From Gimesia aquarii (GTDB taxonomy: Bacteria; Planctomycetota; Planctomycetia; Planctomycetales; Planctomycetaceae), in contig NZ_CP037422.1 of NCBI RefSeq assembly GCF_007748175.1, positions 2,253,231-2,317,230 on the forward strand: a DNA stretch of 64,000 nucleotides, read 5' to 3'. A model generated the notes under the pieces. The model was not told the origin of the DNA and ran no database searches. It saw only the letters and a list, made by a program, of their open reading frames with translations. Shown in pieces: positions 1-8,965 of this stretch (positions are counted from its first letter, which is position 1; each line of letters starts with the position of its first letter). Made by a program: the position numbers and the translations under genes.

Positions 1-732
1 GAGGCGGTATCTGTTAAAATGAAGTCTGAAGATTGATTTTCCATCAAATTTATTGCAGCGGTAATAGAATCCATTCAATCAAGCTGATGTTGCCAGTTTA
101 TACTCATCAATCAAATCTTTGTATGAGCGTAATATCGAACGAAGAAGACCGAAGTGGTCAAGTCGAAAGAAAATAGGAACTTGTCGTCAACAGCAAGTGA
201 GAGCGTGCTCATACAATCTGTTGTTTCACCGATGTCATCTGAGAGACAGCCGATACGAATCGATAACAGGAGGACTTATGAGCAGAGTCGGTTCAAATTG
301 CTTTCAAACCAGAGGGTTTCATAGTGAAAAAATCAAGTTGTGAAGAGACCTTCAGTATGTAAAACCATTCTCACGCGCGCGACGCAATTCGTGCAATTTA
401 GTCAATGACATCAGCGAGTCAAGATACAAATCATGCAGTACTGTTTAGGACTTTAACTCCATTTCAAAATTCCTGAAATTGTCAATTTGATTTTTCAGCT
501 AACCTGTTTTGAGGCTACTAGATATTGATTTAGTAAATTAGAAATAGTAGGCGTTTTACCATGCGTTTTGAGAAAATATGGGAACAGAAAGCAAACGATA
601 TTCTACACCTAGAATTCCTAACCGGACCAACCCTGACCAGTGTCAAGATAGTTAATCGTTTCCTAACTAAAATGGATCTAGTAACTGGATCAATCCTGAC
701 GACAGAAGTAGGGGCTCTACACATAAACTGGA
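1..732. other. Leading intergenic region, no protein gene
   Basis: No convincing gene is visible before the beta-helix protein. Short open frames on the plus strand (119-343 and 561-824) have no ribosome binding site or recognisable family, and the second overlaps the start of the next gene in another frame. The one structured signal is the promoter-like element at 317-423 reading leftwards. If it is active, its transcript would run off the window's left edge, so an RNA gene just outside cannot be excluded. Confidence 0.5.
317..423 (-). promoter_or_regulatory. Promoter-like element, copy A (GC-rich 13-mer box)
   Basis: Read on the minus strand from 423, this shows TTGACT, 16 bp, TAAATT, then a GC-rich stretch containing TGCGTCGCGCGCG (386-374). 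The same layout with the identical 13-mer is at 51530-51638 on the plus strand. Over the first 63 columns I count 41 identities without a gap. Similarity seems to continue to a shared TTCACTA-x-GAAA block about 40 bases further on. The -35/-10 spacing and GC-rich discriminator resemble stable-RNA promoters. What it transcribes is unknown. Confidence 0.45.
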
Positions 733-3552
733 ATGGATTCCATGAAACAATACTGTCTGGCTGTCATCATCATTCTGGGTGGAAATTCTTTACTTTTCGC
801 GCAGACAATCGATCAGATACCTGAATTCGATAATGAAAATTATAGTGGTGATGTCTCGGAGCTGTTCGGCGATTCCGCCTGGTTTGGACGCTACCATCCC
901 CATTTCGGTTACAGCTATGAAGCGGGGGACACAATAGGTCGTGTTGGAGGACTTTCCTCCTTCGAAGGCTTCCTTCCCTTGTTTGAGGGATATAATAGCG
1001 ACTGGCTTGCCTTCCTCGATGCACGGTTACTGCTTGATGATGAGAATCATAATCTGGGTTCCAATATCGGGATTGGTGCCCGACAATATTTACCCGAATA
1101 CCAGCGAACCATTGGCGGCTACATTTACTATGACACCCGTGATACGGGCTATGCCAACTTTGGCCAGGTTTCAGGGGGTATCGAAACACTTGGCGATTTT
1201 TGGGATGCACGACTCAACTGGTACATCCCCACCGGAACAAGACGTAAATTGTTAAGAACCACTCATGACCCTACGGGCACGTACACATTTATCGGCCATC
1301 ATCTCTTCGGCGGAACATTTACCAGATTCTACCAAGCCGCGATGACGGGAGTTGATATGGAAGCTGGTCGGAAAATTTATTCCGGCCCCAATACCGATGT
1401 TCGTGCTTTCGCGGGCTGGTATCATTTTCAAGCAAACGGCACTCCACAAGCCTGGGGCTGGAAGTCGCGCATTGAAGGTCGTATTTCCGATGTCGTCGCC
1501 TTGAATCTCAGTATTCAAAATGATCGTGTGTTTGACACAACAGTTAACTTCGCTGTATCGTTTCAGTGGCCTAGTATCACAGGCTTGAGAAATGGACCAC
1601 GATCTAACCTGCCGGCTCGTGATCGACTGGGAGAAGCTCCCGAACGCCTTCGTAATATCGTGGTCACCAACCAGGAAATCCAGGATCCCAATGGTGGTTT
1701 ACTTATTGATCCTTCAACGGGACTGCCTTACTTCTTCATGCATGTCGAAACAGGAGGCAGTGGTGATGGAACATTTGAGGATCCATTTGGAACTTTGGCA
1801 GCCGCCTTTGCAGACACAAGAACACAACAGGGGAATGTTGTCGTGTACGACCATCGGAATGCCGCTGAAGCAGGTAACTTTACACTTGCAACGAATACAC
1901 AGGTACTCTCATCCGGGCCAGCACAATTCATTACCACTCAAGTGGGACAGGTACAACTACCTGATTCGAATACCGGACTGACTCCACAGATTACCGGTAG
2001 CTTCACGCTGAATAACCGCAGTGTGCTTTCCGGATTTGGTATCACAACAACCGGTGCGGGCTCTTCAATTATCTCCAATGGAGTGGGGAACTTGATGGTA
2101 TCCAACAATACCATTAATCATACCGGAGCTGGTACGGCAATCAGCTTGTCAAATTTAACCGGCCCCGCTACGTTCAACCAAACACCTCTCACCAAATCGG
2201 GTGGTCTGGGTGTGCTGATCTCCGGGGGTAATGGGGATGTGACCTTTACCAATAGTTCGAATACAAATACCAACGGCGATGGTATCGATATCCAGAACGC
2301 AGGCGGAACGATTCAGTTCGGACAGGTCACCACAACCAATGGCACAACTTCAGTCAATGTTAACAACGGCACGGCAAATATTACAATTGACAACTTAAGC
2401 AGTACAAATGCGGGCGCTGACTCAGTCCTGATTAACAATCTGACGGGTAGCTTTACACTTAATGGTGGAACTCTCACGAATAGTGGAGCAACCGGCGTTA
2501 CTGCTACCAATTCACAAAATATTACCATTCAAAACACGACTATTGACACCCCCACGACTGAAGGTATCTTCGCACAAAATGTCACGAACTTTAACTTTTC
2601 ATCCAATACCATAGACGATGCAAGCATTGATGGAATTGCAGTACTGAATGGTTCTGGAAACGGCACCATCAGCGGAAACACGATCCGAAGTATTCTGACT
2701 GCATTTGATGATGCGATTGATGTGGAAATTGGCGGTGATGCAACCGTCGAAATTGATAATAACATCATTACCAGTGTGCTTGCTTTAGCTGGTACTGGAA
2801 TCGAAGTATCCACCACCGCGGGTAATGTGACAACACGGATTAGAGGCAACCAGATTACTAGTATCCTGAATGCTTTTGGAGACGGGATTAATTACACAGG
2901 TAATTCAACCGGCGCTATGACAACCACCATTACGGGTAACACAATCCAAAATACCGCAGGCGTATTCGGAGATGGTATTAGTGTGATTTACAATGCAGGA
3001 TCAGCCACAACAACGATCTCTCAAAATACGATCGACTCGGATGATCTGGTGAATCTCTTTGGTACGGGCATTTATCTTGGTCTGAACACGACAGGTACAA
3101 CAGACACTACTATTAACCAAAACACGATTTCGGATGATGTCCTGGCAGCGCTGTTTGATGATGGTATCTCGTTGGACATTGATCGTGGTACAGACCATGA
3201 CGTCTTCGTCACCAATAACTTGATCGCACAAACGGGTGGTCTTTTTAATGATAGTATCGAGGTACTCCTGGATAGTGGCACGGTAAGTGCGGCCCGCATT
3301 CAGGTCAATAGTAACATACTCTTTGGAGCTGGTGGAGGTGGTACCGGACTCGATGTGTTTGTCGGCTCACCTCATCTGCTTTGTGTAGAGGCGACAGGAA
3401 ATACAACTAACACGTCTCTCGATTTCTTTGCTGCCGTGGGTGGTACCATCAATGTGGAAGACCTGCCGAATCTCTCCACGAACAACAATGGTGCGACAGT
3501 CAATACGGCTGGTGGAGGCACGATTCAGAACATTGCCGATTGCTTCCCATAA
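733..3552 (+). CDS. Inverse autotransporter-like protein with beta-helix passenger
   Basis: A 939-residue secreted outer-membrane protein. A signal peptide covers about residues 1-24; the ATG at 742, giving MKQYCLAV, is an equally good start. Residues about 40-300 are rich in aromatic and Gly residues in alternating strands (for example GIGARQYLPEY and GGYIYYDTRDTGYANFG) and resemble the intimin/invasin inverse-autotransporter beta-barrel family. From about 330 to 920 the protein is Asn/Thr/Gly rich with repeated GNTI/NNTI/QNTI turns, typical of right-handed parallel beta-helices. Barrel first and passenger second is the intimin topology. Two cysteines near the C-terminus (LLCVEATGN and IADCFP) may close the helix. 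No partner genes adjoin it. Surface adhesion or exopolymer binding is an inference. Confidence 0.75.
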   Translation: MDSMKQYCLAVIIILGGNSLLFAQTIDQIPEFDNENYSGDVSELFGDSAWFGRYHPHFGYSYEAGDTIGRVGGLSSFEGFLPLFEGYNSDWLAFLDARLLLDDENHNLGSNIGIGARQYLPEYQRTIGGYIYYDTRDTGYANFGQVSGGIETLGDFWDARLNWYIPTGTRRKLLRTTHDPTGTYTFIGHHLFGGTFTRFYQAAMTGVDMEAGRKIYSGPNTDVRAFAGWYHFQANGTPQAWGWKSRIEGRISDVVALNLSIQNDRVFDTTVNFAVSFQWPSITGLRNGPRSNLPARDRLGEAPERLRNIVVTNQEIQDPNGGLLIDPSTGLPYFFMHVETGGSGDGTFEDPFGTLAAAFADTRTQQGNVVVYDHRNAAEAGNFTLATNTQVLSSGPAQFITTQVGQVQLPDSNTGLTPQITGSFTLNNRSVLSGFGITTTGAGSSIISNGVGNLMVSNNTINHTGAGTAISLSNLTGPATFNQTPLTKSGGLGVLISGGNGDVTFTNSSNTNTNGDGIDIQNAGGTIQFGQVTTTNGTTSVNVNNGTANITIDNLSSTNAGADSVLINNLTGSFTLNGGTLTNSGATGVTATNSQNITIQNTTIDTPTTEGIFAQNVTNFNFSSNTIDDASIDGIAVLNGSGNGTISGNTIRSILTAFDDAIDVEIGGDATVEIDNNIITSVLALAGTGIEVSTTAGNVTTRIRGNQITSILNAFGDGINYTGNSTGAMTTTITGNTIQNTAGVFGDGISVIYNAGSATTTISQNTIDSDDLVNLFGTGIYLGLNTTGTTDTTINQNTISDDVLAALFDDGISLDIDRGTDHDVFVTNNLIAQTGGLFNDSIEVLLDSGTVSAARIQVNSNILFGAGGGGTGLDVFVGSPHLLCVEATGNTTNTSLDFFAAVGGTINVEDLPNLSTNNNGATVNTAGGGTIQNIADCFP

Positions 3553-3568
3553 ACCTTATATAAAACAT

Positions 3569-4981
3569 TTAGATATCGTAATACATGGCAAATTCGTAAG
3601 GATGCGGGCGCTCGCGAAGGGCAGCCACTTCCTGACTGGACTTGTACCAGATCCATGTATCGATCACATCTTCTGTAAAGACATCACCCACAAGCAGAAA
3701 CTGATGATCATTGCGTAACGCTTGAAGTGCCTGTTCCAGTGATTCAGGTACAGCGGGTAACTCTGCCAGTTCATCAGGTTTCAGGTCATAGATATCTTTT
3801 TCCAGAGGGTGACCGGGATCAATCTTGTTTTGAATGCCGTCCAGCATCGCCATCAACACAGCTGACATTGCTAAGTAAGGATTCGAAGAAGAATCGGGGC
3901 AGCGGAATTCAAAACGTTTGTTTTCAGGATGAGGACTGTGCACGGGAATCCGAATCGCCGCTGATCGATTTCGATAGCTGTACGTCAAATTGATGGGTGC
4001 TTCATAGCCGGCAATCAAACGTTTATAGCTATTGGTCGTGGGACAACAAAATGCAAATAGAGCAGGCGCGTGTTTGAGAATCCCCCCCATCGCATACATG
4101 CCCATCTCGCTAAGACCTCCATAGCGGGAACCCGCAAACAGCGGTTTGCCCTCTTTCCAAAGCGACATATGCAAATGCAAGCCGGAACCATTATCGTTCC
4201 AGAGTGGCTTCGGCATAAAGGTCGCTGTTTTACCATGTTTGGCAGCCACGTTCTTAACAATGTATTTGTAGCGCAACAGGTTGTCAGCGGTCTTTAACAA
4301 CGGTGCATATTTCATATCGATTTCACACTGGCCGCCCGTTGCGACTTCATGATGCTGCGCTTCGACTTCGACGCCACAATCCATTAATGCCAGCATCATC
4401 TCAGTACGTGCTTCCTGTAAGGTGTCAGCTGGTGGAACGGGGAAATAACCTTCCTTATGCCGGATTTTGTAACCCGCGTTTGGGGTGCTGCCTGCTTTTC
4501 CTCGGTTCCATTGGCCTTCAATACTGTCCACATGGTAATAGCATTCGTGCTCATTTTGGTCGAATTGCACGTCGTCAAAGATAAAGAACTCTGCTTCGGG
4601 CCCGAAATTGGCCACATCAGCGATTTTAGTGGACCGCATATAGCTTTCTGCTTTGCGGGCAACATTGCGCGGATCTTTAGCATAGTCCTCGCGAGTGATC
4701 GGATCCTGAATGTTACAGGTCATCACCAGAGTGTTTGTCATAAAGGGATCAACAAACGCCGTTTCAGGTTGCGGGACGACTAACATATCACTTTCGTTAA
4801 TCGCCTTCCAGCCTCGCATTGAAGAGCCATCAAAGCCGAAGCCATCTTCGAAACTCTTCTCTACCAATATCTTAGCAGGAACTGTGAAATGTTTTTGGGT
4901 ACCAGGAAAATCCATAAATCGAAGGTCTATGGCCTGAATTTCCCGTTCACGGCAGAGGGCGAGCACTTCCCGAGGAGTCAT
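3569..4981 (-). CDS. glnA: Glutamine synthetase, type I
   Basis: ATP-dependent synthesis of glutamine from glutamate and ammonia, in the cytosol. I prefer the ATG at 4981 (470 residues, MTPREVLALCRE), because it has an AGGGA ribosome binding site and matches usual GlnA starts; an upstream in-frame ATG at 5008 would add nine residues without a binding site. Active-site segments such as NGSGLHLHMSLW and SSSNPYLAMSA are present. A tyrosine in KDIYDLKPDE lies at about residue 398, where GSI-beta enzymes are adenylylated, so covalent regulation is plausible. No glnB, amt or glnE lies nearby. A sigma-54-type promoter precedes it at 5048-5063. Confidence 0.96.
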   Translation of the reverse strand: MTPREVLALCREREIQAIDLRFMDFPGTQKHFTVPAKILVEKSFEDGFGFDGSSMRGWKAINESDMLVVPQPETAFVDPFMTNTLVMTCNIQDPITREDYAKDPRNVARKAESYMRSTKIADVANFGPEAEFFIFDDVQFDQNEHECYYHVDSIEGQWNRGKAGSTPNAGYKIRHKEGYFPVPPADTLQEARTEMMLALMDCGVEVEAQHHEVATGGQCEIDMKYAPLLKTADNLLRYKYIVKNVAAKHGKTATFMPKPLWNDNGSGLHLHMSLWKEGKPLFAGSRYGGLSEMGMYAMGGILKHAPALFAFCCPTTNSYKRLIAGYEAPINLTYSYRNRSAAIRIPVHSPHPENKRFEFRCPDSSSNPYLAMSAVLMAMLDGIQNKIDPGHPLEKDIYDLKPDELAELPAVPESLEQALQALRNDHQFLLVGDVFTEDVIDTWIWYKSSQEVAALRERPHPYEFAMYYDI

Positions 4982-5047
4982 TGTAGTTCCCTGATTGGAG
5001 TTTGTCATTTATCAATTATTCTAAGGTAAAACAGAATATCTTAATAA

Positions 5048-5063
5048 TGCAAACCATATACCA
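5048..5063 (-). promoter_or_regulatory. Sigma-54-type promoter of glnA
   Basis: Reading the minus strand gives TGGTATATGGTTTGCA. The invariant GG (-24) and GC (-12) have the canonical ten bases between them, and the downstream half TTGCA matches the RpoN consensus; the upstream half differs at two positions. A start near 5037 would leave a leader of about 57 bases to the preferred glnA start. RpoN control of glnA is common in bacteria. Confidence 0.6.
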
Positions 5064-5263
5064 TTTCAGAAAATTGCTCAAAAAACAGGCAGTGTTACTC
5101 ATAGATTTAAGTGACTTCACCTGTTAATGAGGTGAGAGCTGAAATCATCTCTCTCTCACATCAGAGTTAAGAGATTCTTGATTTCGTAAGATCCAACTTA
5201 AAAGCAGGACTTTATTAACAAAGCATACGAATTTACAAAATCGTTTATTATTGTTTGCGCTAA

Positions 5264-5338
5264 TTGACAGAAGCCTCTGATCAACTATAGACTTAGGATT
5301 AATATTTTTGTATATTAATGAACCAATGTATTAATATA
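5264..5338 (+). promoter_or_regulatory. Promoter and triple ATTAATA operator, copy 1
   Basis: TTGACA at 5264-5269 and TATAGA at 5286-5291 are 16 bp apart. Three heptamers follow, ATTAATA, ATTAATG and ATTAATA, starting at 5298, 5314 and 5330, exactly 16 bp apart. The last two form a 9-bp inverted repeat (TATATTAAT and ATTAATATA, 10-bp spacer). A 27-bp stretch (5310-5336) is identical to 7735-7761 before the second DUF1559 gene. The repeats begin about where transcription should start, as expected for a repressor site. The regulator is unknown. Confidence 0.55.
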
Positions 5339-5522
5339 TAAAATATTATGTTGCCTTAAACATGTCATAAATGAATTCGCAGGATGACACAAGAGAATTC
5401 AACGTCTTTCGCTGTAATCAGCAATCGAATTGAGTTGATCGAAGCAGGTATATCATCATCCAGGATGAGAATTTTTATCTCTACTGTTCTTTTCTTATTC
5501 TTTCTTTTTCGAAGGGAAAAAC

Positions 5523-6494
5523 ATGAAACTGACTCATTCAAAGAAACGCGCTTTTACACTGATTGAGTTGCTGGTTGTGATCGCTATCATAGCCATTTTG
5601 ATCGCCTTACTGTTGCCAGCAGTGCAACAAGCAAGAGAAGCTGCCAGGAGATCAACTTGCAAAAACAACCTGAAGCAAATCGGCCTGGCACATCATAATT
5701 ATCATGATGTCTTTAAATGCTTCCCCCTCGGTGCACGCAGAGACCAATTAGGCGGCTGGGGACAATCCTGGTGGGTCGGCATTCTGCCATATATGGACCA
5801 GGCTCCGCTGTTCAACCAGCTCAATCATGAAGCCAATCACTCCGGCTACGTCGGAAATGGGCTGGTTGCGGATAAGGTAATCATTCCATTGATGCTCTGT
5901 CCATCCAGTCCAATGAAAGCGATTACTCATAATACGGGGGGAGGATCGACTGTCAGGCCACACTATGTAGGGATTTCGGGAGCCACAAACGGAAACGGCT
6001 TCACGAATGCATCAATCCATAATCAATACAATTATACGGGATGTTGCACCTCAGTCACCCCAGGGGGAATTAAAGCGCGTGGGGGCGTCATGCTCCAGAA
6101 CCTGTGCATCAAAATCAAAGATATCTCAGATGGAACAACTAATATCATCGTTGTGAGTGAGTGTTCAAACTATTTTCGAGACGCAGCTGACAATCCAGTT
6201 CAGGTTAACAGCAACCATGGTTGGATGATGGGTACAGCTGACGCTGGCGAAACAGGTCAAAACCGTACATTCAATCTCACAACTATTCGTTATCCACCTA
6301 ATACCGTAGATAACAGTTTACCGGGCACCGGAACAAACGATGGCCCCAACAATGGGATCTACTCTCCACATACGGGAGGAGTTCATGCTTTGCTGGGAGA
6401 TGGTTCAGTCCGGTTTCTCAGCGAAAATATAGATATGCAAACTTTACGGCGTTTAGCAACGCGCGATGATGGACAGCCACTCGGCGAATTCTGA
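5523..6494 (+). CDS. DUF1559 protein with pseudopilin N-terminus (pair 1)
   Basis: A 323-residue member of the planctomycete DUF1559 family. The N-terminus has a basic stretch followed by a type IV pilin-like prepilin motif ([15 protein letters not shown]), which a prepilin peptidase would cleave before Phe. A hydrophobic helix then leads to the conserved [22 protein letters not shown]-terminal [20 protein letters not shown] motif is the usual family ending. An AAGGGAAA ribosome binding site precedes the ATG. The leader is about 220 bases. The lipoprotein gene at 6613 follows after a hairpin. The molecular role of DUF1559 is not established; assembly with secretion pseudopilins is an inference. 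Confidence 0.88.
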   Translation: MKLTHSKKRAFTLIELLVVIAIIAILIALLLPAVQQAREAARRSTCKNNLKQIGLAHHNYHDVFKCFPLGARRDQLGGWGQSWWVGILPYMDQAPLFNQLNHEANHSGYVGNGLVADKVIIPLMLCPSSPMKAITHNTGGGSTVRPHYVGISGATNGNGFTNASIHNQYNYTGCCTSVTPGGIKARGGVMLQNLCIKIKDISDGTTNIIVVSECSNYFRDAADNPVQVNSNHGWMMGTADAGETGQNRTFNLTTIRYPPNTVDNSLPGTGTNDGPNNGIYSPHTGGVHALLGDGSVRFLSENIDMQTLRRLATRDDGQPLGEF

Positions 6495-6503
6495 TATCAA
6501 TCC

Positions 6504-6531
6504 TGTAGGCGGGCAATCCTGTCCGCCTACA
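6504..6531 (+). terminator. Hairpin between DUF1559 and lipoprotein genes, pair 1
   Basis: A perfect 9-bp stem, TGTAGGCGG with CCGCCTACA, and a 10-base loop, beginning 10 bases after the DUF1559 stop. Only a weak pyrimidine tract follows, so it could be a leaky terminator or an RNA-stabilising hairpin. Hairpins occupy the same place in both other DUF1559/lipoprotein pairs. Confidence 0.5.
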
Positions 6532-6612
6532 ATTCTCTTCGAGGCACAATGTCTCATCTGTTTAAATTTCTTTTTCAGACCTCTTTGAATCACATCGAAA
6601 ACAAGGGAAGAA

Positions 6613-7089
6613 ATGCACGAATTATTCATGAGGGATCAACGAAGGCACGTTACTATAATCATAAGCGCGCTCATTTTTGCGATCTTGAGTTTTGCTGGCT
6701 GCAGCGGTGGAAGCAGGTTACCCGAGGGAGACACAGGCACTGTAAAAGGAAAAGTTACTTCCAATGGAAAGCCTGTACCCGATGGTACATCTATTGTCTT
6801 TCTCCACAAAGACAAGGGAATTACTGCATCGAGTGCTATTGCCGCTGATGGAACATATTCACTCCGTATGAGACGTGGTGATGCAATCTTAGTAGGTGAC
6901 TATCAAATTGGCGTTACGCCGCCAACAACTGAAATGACTGCTGCCGAGGCAGACGCAGCAATCACAGGAGAAGCCCCCGCTGCAAAAGAGTGGCCCGAAA
7001 TTCCTAAGAAATACCAAAACCCCGAAACGAGCGAAGTGACTTTCACTGTCAAAGCCGGCGAGAACACATTCGATTTGGACATGAAATAG
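6613..7089 (+). CDS. Transthyretin-like lipoprotein (pair 1)
   Basis: A 158-residue predicted lipoprotein. A basic N-terminus and hydrophobic helix end in a lipobox (LSFAGC), so the mature protein would start at Cys29. The mature part has the small beta-sandwich pattern of carboxypeptidase regulatory-like domains: VKGKVTSNGKPVPDG, IVFL, AADGTYSL, and GDYQIGV, then IPKKYQNPETSEVTFTV near the end. An AGGGAA ribosome binding site lies just upstream of the ATG. It is the downstream partner of the DUF1559 gene and a diverged relative of the lipoproteins at 8966 and 52160. Its function is unknown. Confidence 0.85.
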   Translation: MHELFMRDQRRHVTIIISALIFAILSFAGCSGGSRLPEGDTGTVKGKVTSNGKPVPDGTSIVFLHKDKGITASSAIAADGTYSLRMRRGDAILVGDYQIGVTPPTTEMTAAEADAAITGEAPAAKEWPEIPKKYQNPETSEVTFTVKAGENTFDLDMK

Positions 7090-7689
7090 TCACTTTTGTC
7101 CGATGTAAGTGTCATTGGTAAACTGCCCGTTGATACCCCCCCAAGAATCGTTTTGGAAGGGCTCACGGGCATAAAATCTTGCCAACCAATTTTTCATGCA
7201 AATCACAGTATTTCGCGTGACACTCTCATTCGCAAGCTACTCTTGATTGAGGATTCCGGCTTGACTCCCCCACTTTATTAAAATCGGGGCTAAGTAAATA
7301 TCATGGATTAATTCGTCCCGAATCTTAAATCCTTCCTATGCATTCAAAAAGCCGAACATCAAATGAAAATCCGTTTGTTCCAGGCTGCAAAAGAATTACT
7401 CGATATAAGTCTGCCAGAAGTTTCGAGTGCACTCCCTCTAGATATCGCACACTCAAAGACTTGGGAAGAGCTTACGAGATTGCGGGCAAGGTAATATCGA
7501 AATCACTTTTCGTTCAATTCGGCTGCTTTGTCCGCCCCTTAAGTAACCCTCTGTAAACACTCATGTATTCAGAGTAGAGAACTTCGTCGAGCAACTTATT
7601 CCTTGATACCGTGATCACAAACTCAAAAGCAAGATTTAATTAACAAAGTATACATAGTCTCAAAGCAAGCAGTTTACTAATGGAACCAA
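7090..7689. other. Intergenic spacer between the two DUF1559 units
   Basis: Apart from the moaD-like fragment at 7363-7494, nothing convincing is visible. Overlapping short frames (7096-7281 and 7338-7556) have no ribosome binding site or family resemblance. From about 7575 the sequence resembles the region upstream of the first DUF1559 gene (from about 5150), marking the left edge of the second copy of the duplicated unit. Confidence 0.5.
7363..7494 (+). pseudogene. Possible moaD-like N-terminal fragment
   Basis: A 43-residue frame beginning MKIRLFQAAKELLDI and continuing to TWEELTRLRAR resembles the first half of MoaD, the small ubiquitin-like subunit of molybdopterin synthase, whose members often begin MKxRLFAxARE and later have TVxxLRxxLxxR. 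The frame then stops; the second half and the essential C-terminal Gly-Gly are missing and I could not find them in other frames nearby. No ribosome binding site is evident. It lies between the duplicated DUF1559 units and looks like a broken remnant. Confidence 0.3.
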
Positions 7690-7761
7690 TTGACAGAATA
7701 GAGCTTCAGTTGTAGACTCGAAATTAATACCTATGTATATTAATGAACCAATGTATTAATA
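7690..7761 (+). promoter_or_regulatory. Promoter and triple ATTAATA operator, copy 2
   Basis: TTGACA at 7690-7695 and TGTAGA at 7711-7716 are followed by ATTAATA, ATTAATG and ATTAATA starting at 7723, 7739 and 7755, again exactly 16 bp apart. The spacing is the same as in copy 1 although the bases between differ in places, which points to selection on the array. The leader to the DUF1559 start is again about 220 bases. Confidence 0.55.
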
Positions 7762-7940
7762 GTTTTTTCTCTAACTACTTCATACTCGAATTCTAAAGGC
7801 ACCACAAGTGAACTCAAAGCCCTTTGTTTTAAGCTTTTAGCTCCAAATTCTGCCTGTATGTAAATCAAGCAATTTTACATTTCAAAAATAAGATTTTTGT
7901 CACTTCTATTCTTTATTCTATTTTTTGAAGGAGAAACAAC

Positions 7941-8864
7941 GTGCGAATGAATCATTCACCGAGGCGCGCTTTTACGCTGATTGAGTTGCTGGTCGTCATA
8001 GCCATAATTGCGATCCTCATAGCACTGCTACTCCCGGCCGTACAACAAGCGCGTGAGGCAGCCAGAAGAAGTACATGTAAAAATAACATGAAGCAGATTG
8101 GTTTGGGGCTTCATAACTATCATGAAACACACAGTGTGTTTCCCATGAGCTACAAGCACACTCTCGATGGTGGCTATAACAATACGCAACGAGGAATGAG
8201 CTGGATAGCGTACCTTTTACCCTTTGTCGATCAGGCGAATGTATACAACAGAATTAATCATGGACTACCTCTCTCTGACCCTAATAACACCGAAGTTTCC
8301 AGAACGGTTTTAAAAGTGTTTTTGTGTCCTACCGATACCGGTGTGGAAAGTGGAATTTTACCAGGGCGTTCCAATGTAGGAGATGAAAGGGCTGTTACCA
8401 GCTATAAAGCTGTGTCAGGAAACAACTGGGCCTGGGGTGGGTTTGTGCATTCTGACCCTACTGGGCGCAATGCTGGAAATACCAATGGACTAGACTGGGG
8501 TAACGGTTTTATGTGCCGGAATGGTAGTTCCAAAGTCAACATCACTCGAGTACGTGATGTCACCGATGGAATGAGTGGCACTTTTTTCGTAGGAGAAGCC
8601 CTTCCGAGAGAATGCTCTCACAACTGGTGGTGGTGGTTCAACGGCTCCACGGCAAACTGTGCTGTCCCTTTGAATCACTATATTAATAATACTTTTACAG
8701 CGGGAGACTGGGGACGAAATTATTCATTCGCCAGTCGCCATGAAGGGGGAGCACACTTTTTGATGGGAGATGGAGCTGTCCGTTTTATAAGTGAAAACAT
8801 TGATACCGGGACTTATCGCGCACTGGCTTCTATTCAAAGTGGTGAAACAATTGGAGATTTTTAG
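7941..8864 (+). CDS. DUF1559 protein with pseudopilin N-terminus (pair 2)
   Basis: A 307-residue DUF1559 protein, the duplicate of the one at 5523. It has the same prepilin-like segment ([15 protein letters not shown]), [20 protein letters not shown], and the family ending [20 protein letters not shown]. The start is GTG at 7941 with a GAAGGAGAAA binding site; an ATG at 7947 is also possible. A Trp-rich patch near residues 225-235 (NWWWWFNG) is not in copy 1. A strong terminator separates it from its lipoprotein partner at 8966. It is probably an exported, membrane-anchored pseudopilin-like protein. Confidence 0.88.
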   Translation: MRMNHSPRRAFTLIELLVVIAIIAILIALLLPAVQQAREAARRSTCKNNMKQIGLGLHNYHETHSVFPMSYKHTLDGGYNNTQRGMSWIAYLLPFVDQANVYNRINHGLPLSDPNNTEVSRTVLKVFLCPTDTGVESGILPGRSNVGDERAVTSYKAVSGNNWAWGGFVHSDPTGRNAGNTNGLDWGNGFMCRNGSSKVNITRVRDVTDGMSGTFFVGEALPRECSHNWWWWFNGSTANCAVPLNHYINNTFTAGDWGRNYSFASRHEGGAHFLMGDGAVRFISENIDTGTYRALASIQSGETIGDF

Positions 8865-8912
8865 CTTTCCATATTCCTAAGGTTTGATATCAATTCCGAT
8901 TCAATGCAATCG

Positions 8913-8953
8913 AATGCAACCTGTTTAGATCAATTTAACAGGTTGCATTTTTT
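8913..8953 (+). terminator. Rho-independent terminator inside pair 2
   Basis: A perfect 13-bp stem, AATGCAACCTGTT with AACAGGTTGCATT, an 11-base loop and a run of T residues. It lies between the DUF1559 stop (8864) and the lipoprotein start (8966), so it should end most transcripts of the first gene and set a high DUF1559-to-lipoprotein ratio unless the second gene has its own promoter. Confidence 0.8.
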
Positions 8954-8965
8954 AAAGGGGCTGAA

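Noticed and set aside
285-301. GGTTCAAAT string like a tRNA T-loop
   Set aside because: The flanking bases do not pair, and there is no acceptor or anticodon stem.
119-343. Plus-strand open frame of 74 codons
   Set aside because: No ribosome binding site, basic low-complexity sequence, and it lies antisense to the region downstream of promoter element A.
561-824. Plus-strand open frame of 87 codons before the autotransporter
   Set aside because: It overlaps the signal peptide of a well-supported gene in another frame and resembles no family.
1252-1518. Long frames antisense to the beta-helix gene and others like it elsewhere
   Set aside because: Shadows of strong genes; none has a start signal or family resemblance.
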